Shown in pieces: positions 43,490-55,889 of a stretch of DNA of 64,000 bases. Position 1 is the stretch's first letter. Every line of letters begins with the position of its first letter. Source of the DNA: Oxytricha trifallax. Taxonomy: Eukaryota; Ciliophora; Spirotrichea; Sporadotrichida; Oxytrichidae. The stretch lies in assembly GCA_000711775.1 (NCBI GenBank), contig ARYC01017758.1:1-64000 (forward strand), in the 5' to 3' direction. The notes beneath the pieces were generated by a model, which saw only the letters and a list, made by a program, of their open reading frames with translations, had not been told where the DNA came from and did no database searches. A program made the translations under genes and the position numbers.

Positions 43490-46400
43490 TCATTTGATTA
43501 TTACTTGGGTTAGGGTTTGCCTCTTTCTGAGAATCTTTCTCTAGCGCTTCTTGTTTAGCTATGTAGACTTTTCTTCTTCAGAAGGATTACTTAAAGTAGA
43601 AATGTTAATGTCAGAAGCATTGTCAAAGTGGAATGTTCTGAAATAGTCTTTTCTTTTTGAGATTTATATATACTTTTTAGGAATTCTTGACTTCCTTTTA
43701 GGTATGAGAGGGATTTTAAACTCAGCAGGATTATTTATTTCATTAAATCTTTGAGGCTAGAGAGAGTTTGCAGAACTAAATTACTATATTACCCATTATT
43801 AAATTAATCGGTTGGTTGAAGTGATGTTATTCTACCAAGCTGTAAAAGAGCATCGTTGAGCTTAGGGAAAATGTTGCTCATCAAGTTTCTATCATCATCT
43901 TAAATATTCTTTTCTGGCAATAACAAGGGACTAGACATGATGTTTTTAGTTTAAGAAACCCTCTTGAATTGTTAGTTATAAGTAGGTTAGAATTAAAAGT
44001 CTGTCATAATTGTAGCTCTTGTTCTTTCTGTCAATCCCTTTAATATTATGAAAGCTTGATGTAAATGCTTTAAGATCTTAGAATTTTTGAATTCCTCTAT
44101 GTCTCTTGAGAACATGTATTAAGGGAGAATTTTATCAGACATTAAACCAGCTTTTTTAAGGAGCTTAATTGCAACTCTTAAGAAATCCATAAGTTTATTT
44201 CTAGTTGTGGGGTTAAGCCTTTCGTTATTTAAAGAATCACTAGAAGAGAAACCATCTTCACCTAAATCCCTTGTATCAATAGTCATAGTATCATCATTCT
44301 ATGCAGACTTTTAGCAACCTTCCTTGAATATTTCATACTAAGATAAGATGAATTTGTTTTGTCTTCTCATTATTTTATCATAATTAATTACCGAGCTATC
44401 TTTCAAGCTTTTTTTGGTAAGTTAAAGTAAAGTAACAAATTTAAAATGAATCATTGCAAAAGTAGGATGGTCTTTTTTCATCTATATAGGGAGAAGTCTT
44501 ATAAAATTCTTTCAGAGTTTTAAAATTCAACAGCTCATTTATTCCATTAATCAAATGCTTTCCTTTGAGATTCAGATGGGCTACTGATTCCTTGAAGATT
44601 ATATTAACTTTAGTTACTGTTATTCTCTACTGCTAAGCATAAACATAATGAAGGAATACTCATGCATAAGAGTTCACATAAAACGGTTTCATGAGAAAAT
44701 CTACTCCATATAGTTAGAAAAATTCATTACACTGCTTTCTAACTACAAGGATTTTGCTTTATCTTATCAATCCAAAGTTTATGATTTTGTAATCTTTCAT
44801 TAAAATCTGGCATCGTTGTTGAAGGTTCACAGGATCCTCTAAAACATGAGGCTACCCAATTTCTTAAACTCAAGGCATTGATTGTTGAAACTCTAAGTTT
44901 TAATAGTTTAATTGAATAATTCTTAATGTCCAGAATATGCCCAGATACATGGCTAAAATTCTGGTTAACCACCAGTGCTTTTCAAAGTTCTAAAGTCCAA
45001 AAATGAGAAGTTTCGATACATGTCATCCCATATCATGATTTCCATACCTCGATATTTCTACTTGACCTTTTTACACATTTTCATGACAAAATTAGAATAG
45101 AGACTTGCCTTACTAGTTTCTTCAATAAAATATTGGCACTTATTGCAAGTTGCAAGATTAAAATCTTCATCAGCTCCAAGATGTATTATTTTCACAGAAT
45201 CAATTCCAAACATTTAAATACTTTGATCAATCATTGAATGTACAAGCTCCATTGATTCTTTCTTTAATGGGCAAACTGATTGATAAGAATCGTAACTTTC
45301 TCTCAAATGTATAAATCTTTTCTTTTTCAAAACAAATTCTAAATGCCCAAATGTTTAGACTAAAGGAATAAGTATGAAGTTATACTAATCCATGATAAGT
45401 TTTATTTCTTTGAGCTAATCTTTAGTATAAAAGTTTATGCCTTTTAACTGTGATAAATAGCCTTCATAAGGAAAAGTGTCCTCAAACTCCACAATTATTC
45501 CTGTTACAAAATTCTTGTATATTACCCCAATAAAATGTAAGAACCTCTTAAGAAAATTAAAAGTAGGTGGAGCTCCTTTGAAATCCAAATGAATCAACAC
45601 ATCCTTGAACATTCTCTTATCATTTCGAGTTTAGTCATCCTTGAAGACATTTTTATCTATAATAAGTAAGCTCTAACTTATTCTAGAATTTCTTCTCTCT
45701 TTTCTGAATCATCGTTTAATTTAGATTGCTAATCAGTATCATTCTTATTTACTGCTTGCTTTTCTATAAAGTTAGAGCTAATCTCACAAATATCCATGTT
45801 CCCATTTTCATAAGCAATTTGATAGGGTGTTTAGTTTTATGAGTTTGTCTGAATATAATTCAAACCTTCATCTAACAACATTTGTAAAATTTCTTTGTTT
45901 GGGTCTTGGTAAGCTAAATGCATTAATGAATTGCTTCAAATATCAGAATAGTTCTTAGCATATTCATCAACCTTAATTAATATTCTCAATCTAAAACAAA
46001 AATTAAAGAAAATCTGGCAAATACTTACACATCTAAATATCCATTCTTTATACAAATCTCTAGCGAATTTTTCATGCTCATGTTATAATCCATAACTTAT
46101 TTGACTTCTATATACTTTTTCAATACTTTTACACACTTCGTATAATAAAATTTTAATGATTGAAATTAATGAAAATGTTAATTTTATAATGACATCTAAT
46201 TCCTTTTTGCGATTGTTTAATAGCAATAGATGCAAAGGAGTATTTCTATTTCTAAGTTCCTTCATGCTTAACTGCTATTATATTTGGTTACAATCGATTT
46301 TCTTGAAAATTTTGATAATAATTTTGAGAATTTTATAGTCTGCTAACTTTTCTATAAAATTATATAAAAATTAAAAATTGAATAGCAAGCAAAATGAAGA

Positions 46401-46840
46401 GCAGATTTTCCAGATTTGCTTTAGTTCCTTAACAGATCAAATAGTAGTCTCTCACCATGAAACTTTTATATGTATATCTTAAAAACTTAGTATTTCCATT
46501 TTCACATGTATAATGAATTGAGGATGTTACTGTCCATTTAAACATGATTAAAGTTATTATAAAAATTTGTAGTAATTAATTCTGTTTATCAAGCTAGTCG
46601 AGTACTTAAGGATGAAGTTCCCAGTGATTAAAGTCTTGTGAATTTTAATCATTTATCTTTCGCTTAAGCTCCTTGTACTATACTTTAATCTCTTGATTTT
46701 CAAGGCTATCTTTCTACATATCACCATACAAGCTCTCATTAAGAATTTCCTCATCATAATTGTTTTCTTGTTCAAACCTCTTTTCGTGAAGAAGAATCTG
46801 AAGACAGTGAGCACGAACTCTATTTTGGGCTAGCATTCAT
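43490..46840 (-). CDS. Ankyrin-repeat protein fused to a GH20 hexosaminidase D-like domain
   Basis: ATG 46840 (MNASPK). An acidic helical start (LLHEKRFEQENNYDEEIL) leads to ankyrin repeats (SIHYTCENGNTKFL, SGKSALHFACY, RNRNTPLHLLLLN), from about 46545 to 45750. From 45612 a glycosyl-hydrolase-20 domain of the hexosaminidase D (HEXD) type follows: VLIHLDFKGAPPTFNFL, GIIVEFEDTFPYEG, ILIPLVQTFGHLEFVL, then the catalytic block KIIHLGADEDFN with Asp-Glu, MIWDDMY, and VLCELLCMSIPSLCLCL near the end. About 330 residues after that have no known domain (TRNKLMDFLRVAIKLLKK). HEXD enzymes cleave terminal GalNAc-type sugars in the cytosol or nucleus, which fits the lack of a signal peptide. Frame breaks occur near 46805, 45610, 44825 and 44360. 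The C-terminal part could be a separate gene. Confidence 0.8.
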
Positions 46841-46970
46841 TTTATCAATTTCTAAAGTTCCAAAATCATAATGATTCGAGTATTTATGTGAGTTTGCAGA
46901 ATTATTGATATTTTGATTACTGCTAAGTCTGCATTAAATTTCTGAAATCATGATATAATAATTATTAATT

Positions 46971-48150
46971 ATGAATTAATTTAGCAGCCAACAGCTAATT
47001 GTTTCTTCAAAGCCTAAAAGTAAAATCACATCACTCTTTATAAATCATTTTAGGGCCTTAAACATCGAATAATCAGGCTAAATAGTCAGCTTAAATAGTA
47101 ATACCTAGCGAGAAAATCTCACTTTTGCAGCTCATTAATCATGTAAATCAAGCTTAGATTCTCTGAAACCAATGAATAACTAGAACAAAAGGATATCATT
47201 GGTTGTTCCCTAACCCACTGGAGGTCAGCAAAACGTACAAAATAACTCTTCTCAATAAAATATTATTCATCACTTTTAACAAGTTGGAGTTTTACAACAG
47301 CACGCTTAAAACACTTCAAGCTCTGTGGATGGAAGAAAGATAAATGTTACTGATAAGAAGAAAAAAAGTAAAGGAAAAATAGTGTAGGAAATCTCCTCCA
47401 GTATGGAAAGATTGGCACATCATAAATTCTCCTCTTCAGGTTATGTGAGTGCACAAGCATTTAACTTAAATCATGGAAATAACTAGGCTTGCTATCCCGA
47501 TGGAAACTAGTTTTCAGGGAAGAAAAAATCTCAGTAAGCAGGGTCTATAATCAATCATCATTGTGGGAGTAACGATGGAAGTCATGGAGTGTCAATAGTA
47601 AATTATAAAGTTACGCAAAAGACTCTTAACTCAGTTTATACCCAAGATCAGCTAAAGTAAATGAGAACATAAACTCTTTCTCCTCCACCAAATAAACCAA
47701 TAGTATCTTTTATCAATTTATTTTAGAAAAATTGAATAGATTTAACAAATAAGTCAGTACTCACTAACATATAGCGTTAAGCAAATCAGGGCAAAAGAAT
47801 AATAATTCTTCTCTTTAGAGATCTTAAAAGAAAATAAGCTAACTTAAGTCTTTGGTTAAGAAATAATAATAGTAAAAATCACTCTCTCCAGATTTTACCA
47901 ACGCTCTGATGAATACCAATAATATTAACAAACAATCAAAGGGTAATTTTAATTGTTTAAAAGTCATAATCAAGCATAACTTAACAGCTCCAGCAATAAT
48001 AACACTATTCTTAATGGCACGTTGAACTGCAGCTAAGATCTCTATCATTAAATTTAGACTATGCCTAACACTTAACTATCTCCAAATAGTAGATTAAAAG
48101 GCCTCAATTCCTCATAAAAGAAAAGAAGATGTAAATTATCAGAAATATGA
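46971..48150 (+). CDS. Unknown Ser/Gln/Asn-rich protein
   Basis: ATG 46971 opens 255 codons without any break (MNQFSSQQLIVSSKPKSK...), ending in TGA at about 47739. The sequence stays coding-like in the same frame after that TGA (IDLTNKSVLTNIQ), then shifts by one base twice and ends SQKKRRCKLSEI with TGA at 48148-48150. Composition is Ser, Gln, Asn and Lys with a basic centre (DKKKKSKGKIVQE). No folded domain seen. The start is 130 bp from the start of the divergent ankyrin-HEXD gene, so the two probably share a promoter region. Confidence 0.6.
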
Positions 48151-48406
48151 AAGATGATAACAGCCTTACTTAATCAGTATAAATATTCAAGCCTCCCATT
48201 ATAATTAAATAGTTTCGTAGTTTTTTATTTTAGTACTTATTTATAACAAAAGCATCCAGAATGTATTAATGTAGACATCTCTGAACTTAAAATCAGGGTT
48301 TAATTCAATATTGAATGATTTATGATAAATAATAAAAAAAACAGATAATAAGATTTAAATTAAGATTAATTAGAATACTTTTTAAAGAGAATGGAAATGG
48401 AATAAC

Positions 48407-49530
48407 TCAAATATCTCTGTCATCTTTCCATTCACCCTCATAAATATCTCCATTAGCATGCCAGAATTATTTTAAGTGTCCTCTTTAGCTCTGTCTGCGA
48501 TGTCTCCTTCAAAGTCTCTAGCAACTCTTACTAGGCTGAACCTCTATAAAATAAAAGGGTGGGGGGTCTAAGTCGGTACCACTCAATTTTTGAAATCCTA
48601 AGTCGGTACCACTTATAAAAAATCTTTTTTCTCAATAAATGAAAAAAATCCTAAATCGATGCAGGATCAATATTTGACATTATTGACCTATCTATCATCC
48701 TACCCCCAAAAAAAGTATGATTTTATTTTATAATAAAATTTACTTTTCATCTTCCTAATCAGACTCCTTCATGACATCGCAATCATCATGACACTAATAT
48801 TTTAATAAAATAACAAATATTTATTACAAAATTATTTTTTTAATGGGAGATATTAGTTATAAGTAAAAAAATAAAATATTTATTATAAATAGTCTAATAA
48901 TTCAATTTAGAACGAAGATTTAAGATAAGTTGCTTGCTTGATTAATTGCCATTATGAAAAACACTTATCATGGGGCAAATTTTATTTTATGCTTATATCA
49001 TTATTTCAAGCCAATAATAATCTTCGTTCTAAATTGAATTATTAGACTATTTATAATAAATATTTTATTTTTTTACTTATAACTAATATCTCCCATTAAA
49101 AAAATAATTTTGTAATAAATATTTGTTATTTTATTAAAATATTAGTGTCATGATGATTGCGATGTCATGAAGGAGTCTGATTAGGAAGATGAAAAGTAAA
49201 TTTTATTATAAAATAAAATCATACTTTTTTTGGGGGTAGGATGATAGATAGGTCAATAATGTCAAATATTGATCCTGCATCGATTTAGGATTTTTTTCAT
49301 TTATTGAGAAAAAAGATTTTTTATAAGTGGTACCGACTTAGGATTTCAAAAATTGAGTGGTACCGACTTAGACCCTCCCAAATAAAAGGTTTAGATATGT
49401 TTTTTGTAACTATCATTTTTTGAGAGTGCAACCGCTCCACCATCGTCACCATTGAAAGCATTCTAATTAATCTCAATTTAAATCTTATTATCTTCAATTT
49501 TTCTTATTATTTATCATAATTCCAAGGAAG
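48407..49530 (-). CDS. MORN-repeat protein fragment split by a foldback IES
   Basis: The upstream segment, about 49390-49530, encodes NAFNGDDGGAVALSKNDSY; the downstream segment, about 48407-48548, encodes DFEGDIADRAKED and NGDIYEGEWKDDRDI, the pattern of MORN repeats (YEGEWKDD). MORN repeats bind membranes or organise cortical structures. Between them lies the 831-bp foldback IES. A frame change near 48525 and another near 48460 are needed. TGA at 48407 ends the frame directly after WKDDRDI, where a Trp or Gly could stand, so the protein may be longer. The 5' end was not found. Confidence 0.55.
48559..49389. mobile_element. Long foldback IES (831 bp) in the MORN gene
   Basis: Left arm GTGGGGGGTCTAAGTCGG... 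and right arm its near-perfect complement (GGTACCGACTTAGACCC), pairing over more than 380 bp each side of a short centre near 48960. The direct repeat AAATAAAAGG at 48549-48558 and 49380-49389 is the likely pointer. AGTCGGTACCAC occurs twice in each arm. No ORF. Confidence 0.92.
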
Positions 49531-49891
49531 GTTCCTTGACAAGAGTAAGTTTGAGTCAATATCCCAATATGTCTTTATCTATGAATTAATACGCTCTCCG
49601 AAATTTGACTCAAAATTAATCTCATGTACAAAACTATAATGCCAGTTAAAATTCCAATGTTAAACAGTCAAATACTAAAAAATCTTAGATTAGAAAGTAA
49701 TAAAGAAGTAATACATAAAAGCGAGTCCTTAAACTAGCATTTTATTTTAATTTATAACGATCATCTCATATATAGTTTTTAAAGTTATAAAAAATTTTCA
49801 TGGTTACATTATTAAATTAGCTGAAGCACAAATCTCATAAATACAATAAGAGCTTCACTTTACAAATAAAAAAACAGGTTCAATAGCGAAC

Positions 49892-52800
49892 ATGAATCAT
49901 TAATCAATATACAGTTCACAAACTTCTCTCTAACCAGAACAACAAAAACTAAGGTAGTTAATTTAGAACACCCTTCAAAATTAATGTGAGTATCTAAATA
50001 AAGAAAACACTAACAAGCAAGTAAATTTAGGGGCTAATCAAAAGAAGATCCAGTAGAATTAGTCCTAATATAACTCAGCTTATATCAAAACTGATGATCT
50101 ATTCCACTAAGATAAAACTTTCTCAGATATTATTGAGACCATCTAGAATTAAGCAGCACCTTCTGATAACTAACTCTAGTAGATGAAACAACAAGCTAAC
50201 TTAACTCTAATTAAGTCTTAACTTGAAAAAATAAAGAACAGCTATGAGCAGATAATCAAGTGTTTAATTGATTCTCAAAATACTCAATCACTCTCAACTA
50301 GATTGAAACAATAGAGGCTCTTATCAGACAGGTAAAACGAAGATGACAACACTACACATGCCTCTAATTCTAACAATTACTGCTTTTCAGTAAGCTCATC
50401 ATTTAGAACTTAATAGAACCTAGTGAACAAAACCTAAATGTAACAAAAGATAATGGAATTAGAGTAGAAAAATCTGATTCTTACGAGTTAAATTAAAGCA
50501 AAAGATGAAACTATTAGTCATTAAGAGTAGATTATACATTTGCTTAAGTAAGAAACTAAAAAGGAAAATGTAGGGGTATAAACTTCAATTGAAAGTGCAT
50601 GCTAGACACCTGTTATAAATAAGAGAAAAGCTGATTTAATTGTGGAAAATGAACAGTTAAAGCGCTAGTTAAAGAGACTATATAAGAAAATTGATTATCA
50701 AAAAAATAAGGAAATTAAGAGTCATTATTTAATATAAAAAAAGAAATTATTCTCATTAATTTAGAATCCTTATTTAAAACTAAATGAATTTTCTTAATTA
50801 TATTTAAAATTGTGAATATTTTAAATAAAATTCTCTGCCCTATATATGAATATAAATTCCTATTTTTCTTGTTCTCACTGTAGAATCAAGGAATTCCTGT
50901 ATAAACGAGATATATGAAAAAGAAGGTATCAAAGACATTCCTACTTCAAGGTTTGCAGAGATTATGGCCGAAGACTAGGCTTAAAATTAAAACTAATCTA
51001 GTATACTCTTTTCATTCTACTCTGACGACAGTTATGAATTGATAGATGATGGTCCAGATCCAGCAAAAATAAGGGCTAGACCAAACTTTATTCCATAATT
51101 GAATCTCAATAATTTACCAGAGTATGAAAGTTCATCAGATGAGGAGGGAGATCAAGACCCAAATAAGCCAACCAAGGGTTAGGAATAAAATGGAGTTGCT
51201 CATCGTAACATAACTTCTTAAGACTATGAATAGAGTATGAAATACATTGAGAACTTTTACAACAAGGTTGGCCCATAAAATACCCTCGGGTCTGAGTATG
51301 GAGAAATCGAAGAGCGAGAGGATTTTGAGAATTTAGAGCGTAATAATTTTGACCATGATATGATCCATTAGCACTCAACTAGCAGTCATGATTTTTCATA
51401 ATAGTAGCACTATGGTCATAAAGCAAACCACAGATGTAGAAACCATCAAAGTCAATTATAATCACAGTTAAACGATCAAGACTACATAATGTGCCAGATT
51501 AACTAAGGTAACAGCATTTTGTTGTTTGACAAAGAAGACTATGCTTCGCACAGTAAAATTCAACCTGCAGCAAGTATTTCACACATGAATCCAAGTAGTA
51601 TGATGATGAATGATGGAGATTTCTGCTATAGTATAGACAAGCCGAGCAAGCGCAGATCCTCAAAAGATATAAATTTATCTGAAAATCACTCACCAATTAA
51701 TAAATAAATTATTCAAACTTACACATTTAATTATGATGCAGTTTAATATTTACAATTTTACATCATTAGCTTCAACTTATATTTTGTAGTATATTATCAA
51801 ACACTAGGCCTCTACAGCTCCTATGCCAATGAAATAAAAAACGATAGAGCAGAAGAAAAATACGAAAATATGGGGTGACTATAATTATGAGTTCAATTTC
51901 AGTTCTCAAGGTGAATCTTTATATCAGACCAGTATCATTTTAAATTGTATATGATTTATTTTAATATTTACGCAAATGCTGTAGGTAGTCCTGGATTGCC
52001 GATACCCATTAAATGTAATTGGTTCAGAATTAAAAATGAACGCACATACTAGATTTCAGAGATATCCTCAAATGTGTATCAACTATCAGCAGAAGATATA
52101 GTTTATGAGATTTTATATAATATAGCCTTTCATCGTATTTATTATTATATTGGCTGTAATATATGAATTGAAGCTACTCCTCTGGATGAAGACAGCTTCC
52201 ATGGCATAGCTTACGGTGAATTCGGACCTATCGAATTAGACCCCTCTGCCATGCAGACTCTTGAGTATGTTCTTGGAACAGGAGGCTCTCATTTTCCAAT
52301 CACTGTTCTTTTGCGAGAATGTTACACTAATTTCCACAAAGAGTACAAATCTTTTTCAAACAATAAACTTAACAAAAGTGGAAGGTAGTTCGATTAATCA
52401 GAGAATACTGTTGAGAAAATTGAAGCAAAGCTTTTCGTTAATTCACACGTCATTCAAATTTGCTTTAAGACTCATTTGGTTGTACTGCCAATTAAGACGC
52501 CATAGCTTTGAAATATACAATTGATTATCCCAGTATAGAAATGCACCCCTTCGATACTTAGAAATTCAAAATATTTTACACTTACTATAAGGTAGAAGCT
52601 AAGTACGAATTAAATAAGTGTATTGATTTAAGAGCACTCTCTAGATAATCCAGAGATTTGTTAGCTCTTGCAATAAAATGTTTCTCAGCTCATACTTACA
52701 TCATAAACTCCAAAATTATCTCAAATTTGATCAAAGATGTGAAGTAACTGTAGCAATAAGAAGAGAAAAATTCTGTAGAAACAACAGTTAGCGCTGTTCT

Positions 52801-55769
52801 ACTTGAATTAGAATTTGTGAAGAGAGAATTATATAATCAAATAAATCATGCAAAGGAGCTAGACAAAGATAAAAAGCAATTGAAGTCAGAAATGAGATAA
52901 ATGGAGGAGAAAATGCAACTTACTATAGAAAGCTATAAGAATATTTTAGAAAGTTTTGAGCAAGACGATCAGACTGACAAACTAAAAGCCAAGAAGGAAA
53001 TGGTGAGCATGCATAAATAAATAGAGGAGTTACAAAGAGACAGTTAGAGAGCAATCGAGCAAAAAATAGTAGTTGAAGATCAACAGATCATATTAAAAGG
53101 TAAAATTGAGGAATACATGAAGCTTGAGGACAATTTGAGAGAAGACAGAGAAAACATTAGCAATTAAATAGGTGTGCCAAAGTAAGAGCATGAGAGAATA
53201 AAATCTCAACTAAATCAAAGAGATAAGCAAATTCTTGATTTACAAAGAAGCGTTGATCAATTTAAGAATAAACTTAATCTAAATCTCTAATCGATTAATG
53301 AACTTCAGTAGTTTTAAGATAAACTTTAAAAGGAAAAAGATTAAATCTAATATTAAGCGAGTATAATTAAAATGGGGAGACAGTTAAAATTAAATCAAAA
53401 AAAGATTAAAGAAAATTATGATCATCTCAATATAGATAAGTTAAGATGCAACAGTCACTAGTTTGAATTATATTTGAGTAGATCCTTATTTAAATTTAAT
53501 TAACTAATTAACTAACAAAAAATGGAATTTTTGCTTTTTATAATCTTTTCTGATTTTTTTTATTTTTGTTCATTGATCAAGTAGATGCTGTAGCTGATCT
53601 TCAAGTTTTTTCATAATTTTCATAGATATCTTCAGGGTATCTTCAGGATATCTTCCTTAAAAAATTTTAAAGTGTGGAGAGTGTGGAGCCCAATATTGAC
53701 AATAATAGAAATAACAGCACTAATATTCTCAAATCAAGCATTATTATGAGTCTGGTTAAAATTTTAGAGAATTTAAAAATTTTACATCACTGATTTTTTT
53801 ATAGTTTTCATCAACATCATCTTTATCATAATTTTCAACATTAAGTATCACATCTATGAATTTTAGAAAAACAAGATGATTTTGAAAAAATCCAATACTC
53901 ATAATAATGCTTGATTTGAGAATATTAGTGCTGTTATTTCTATTATTGTCAATATTGGGCTCCATACTCTCCACACTTTAAAATTTTTTAAGGAAGATAT
54001 CCCTGAAGATACCCTGAAGATATCTATGAAAATTATGAAAAAACTTGAAGATCAGCAACAGCATCTACTTGATCGATAAACAAAAATAAAAAAATCAGAA
54101 AAGATTATAAAAAAGCAAAAATTCCATTTTTAGTTAGTTGATTAGTTAATTAAATTTAAATAAGGATCTACTCAAATATAATTCAAACTAGTGACTGTTG
54201 CATCTTAACTCATCTATATTGAGATGATCATAATTTTATTTAATCTCTTTTTTGATTTAATTTTAACTGTCTCCCCATTTTAATTATACTCGCTTAATAA
54301 TACCTTCACAGTAAAGACGATGAATCTACTTAATTGAGATAAGAACTAAAGAAATACAAAGAAGACTATGAAAAAATAGAGCAAAATTAAAGAATCACTA
54401 AACCACTTAAGCTGATTCTTAGAACTTCAAGAGCTAGAATCTAAACTTAGGGAGCTAACAGATGAAAATGAAGCTTTAATTGTTTAAAGAAAGACGCTAT
54501 CCAAGGCAAAAGATTCTGTAGTTAAAGATTTGGAAAAGATTAGAAGAGATTTCGAACAATAAAAATTTGATTTTGAGCATAATCTTGAGAGATTGAAGGA
54601 AGCTAATGAAAGAATGATAGAGCAAAACAATCTAAGTAAGCATGAAAAATAAGATATTTTAGCGTAGAAACAAGATCTTGCTGTTAATATTTAATTGCTT
54701 TAAGAACAACTCGTCAAACATAGCGAAGAGCATAAGCAATAAGTTGAGGAGGTACATTTCAGCTATACCAAAGAAGGTCAAAAGAAGAAATTAGGAATTT
54801 TCGCTTAGCTTATGGAAGATGAAGAAGAGAGCTCAGATGACGAAAAAGTAGATGTAGAGGTTTAAACAGACGCACCTTCATAACAGTGTGCCTAAATATA
54901 AACCGAGCCCATAAAAGTACCTGAGCTAAAGTTATAGCAAAAAGAAGACAAAAAATAACAAGAATCGTTGCCTAGTGGGAGATCTAGCAGAATTTCCTTA
55001 GATAAGTCAGATCAGAAACAAACACCCCTGAAGCAATCAAGAATTGCAAATGTTACTCTTGATTCATCATTCTCCAAGAACAGTGCATAGAAAGTACAAA
55101 TAACAGTAAATTTTTAAAAATCCTAGTCAGTTTAAGAGCATAAAAAAATTCAGAAATCTCAAACATCAGTATCAAAGCAACAAGATCATAAGTAGAAAGC
55201 AATGCTGGATGAGAAATAGAACAATTGGAATTGAAGAATTAGGAAATAGCTAACAAAGAAAAATTATTGATAACTAAATGGTCTAAATTAAAGACTAGCA
55301 GAAAATATTGAAGGAAAATGACACTTAGCTTAATTAGCTTCAAATTAAGGTTTCTCAAATAAACACTATAAATAATAAATTGTGATTAGAACTTTTAATA
55401 TATTATTTGTAGTTAAATCAGATAATTGAGAACAACTCTTAGTTCTGAATACTTTTTTTTATTTACATATAAAATATTATTTAAGATGTTGATTTTTGTT
55501 TTTAAATGGACTAATCATTAATTGAACTTAGAACAGAAAGAAACTAAGAAAAGTAGTAATTTAGCAAACAACTCTAAGACCTTTAAATGCACAATTAAAT
55601 GCAGTTGATTGAGAAATAAGAGAAAGAAGAGTGTATAAGCAGGCTGAAGGAAATCATAGAGAATAGAGACTTCTATATTGAAAGTCTCATGAAGGAAATT
55701 GAAAGACTTAGCAGCAGACTTTGTACAGCTGAGAACAAACTATTTGAACTTGATAATTCATTCTAGTGA
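49892..55769 (+). CDS. Large coiled-coil protein with an A9-like (AIR9-type) domain
   Basis: ATG 49892 opens a Gln/Asn-rich helical region (YEQIIKCLIDSQNTQ, NLILTSQIKAKDETI). An IES lies near 50740-50885, then an acidic region (YESSSDEEGDQDPN), and after another gap at about 51705-51795 a compact domain: GSPGLPIPIKCNWFRIKNE, VYQLSAEDI, EATPLDEDSFHGIAYGEFG. This resembles the A9 repeats of the cortical microtubule protein AIR9, but only loosely. From 52650 to the end it is almost pure coiled coil (KRELYNQINHAKELDKD, ELQELESKLRELTDENEAL), with a Ser-rich linker (ESLPSGRSSRISLDKSD). TGA at 55767-55769. The foldback at 53353-54302 interrupts the coil. Frame breaks near 54420 and 55225. It could be two genes. 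A cytoskeletal role is plausible. Confidence 0.65.
53353..54302. mobile_element. Long foldback IES (950 bp) in the coiled-coil gene
   Basis: Left arm AAGCGAGTATAATTAAAATG, right arm its complement, with near-perfect pairing to the centre near 53825. Direct repeat TAATA at 53348-53352 and 54298-54302. Excision gives ...DQIQY followed by LHSKDDE in one frame. The minus-strand open frame at 53756-53974 is within an arm and not a gene. Confidence 0.92.
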
Positions 55770-55889
55770 AAGAGATTGAACAAATTAGAAGAATTTAATG
55801 AAAATTGTCAATGTAGAATTCTGAAATTATTATTCATTGTGTATCTAAAATTATTAAAGCTTTGGATTTTTCTTATAAATAGACATTTA

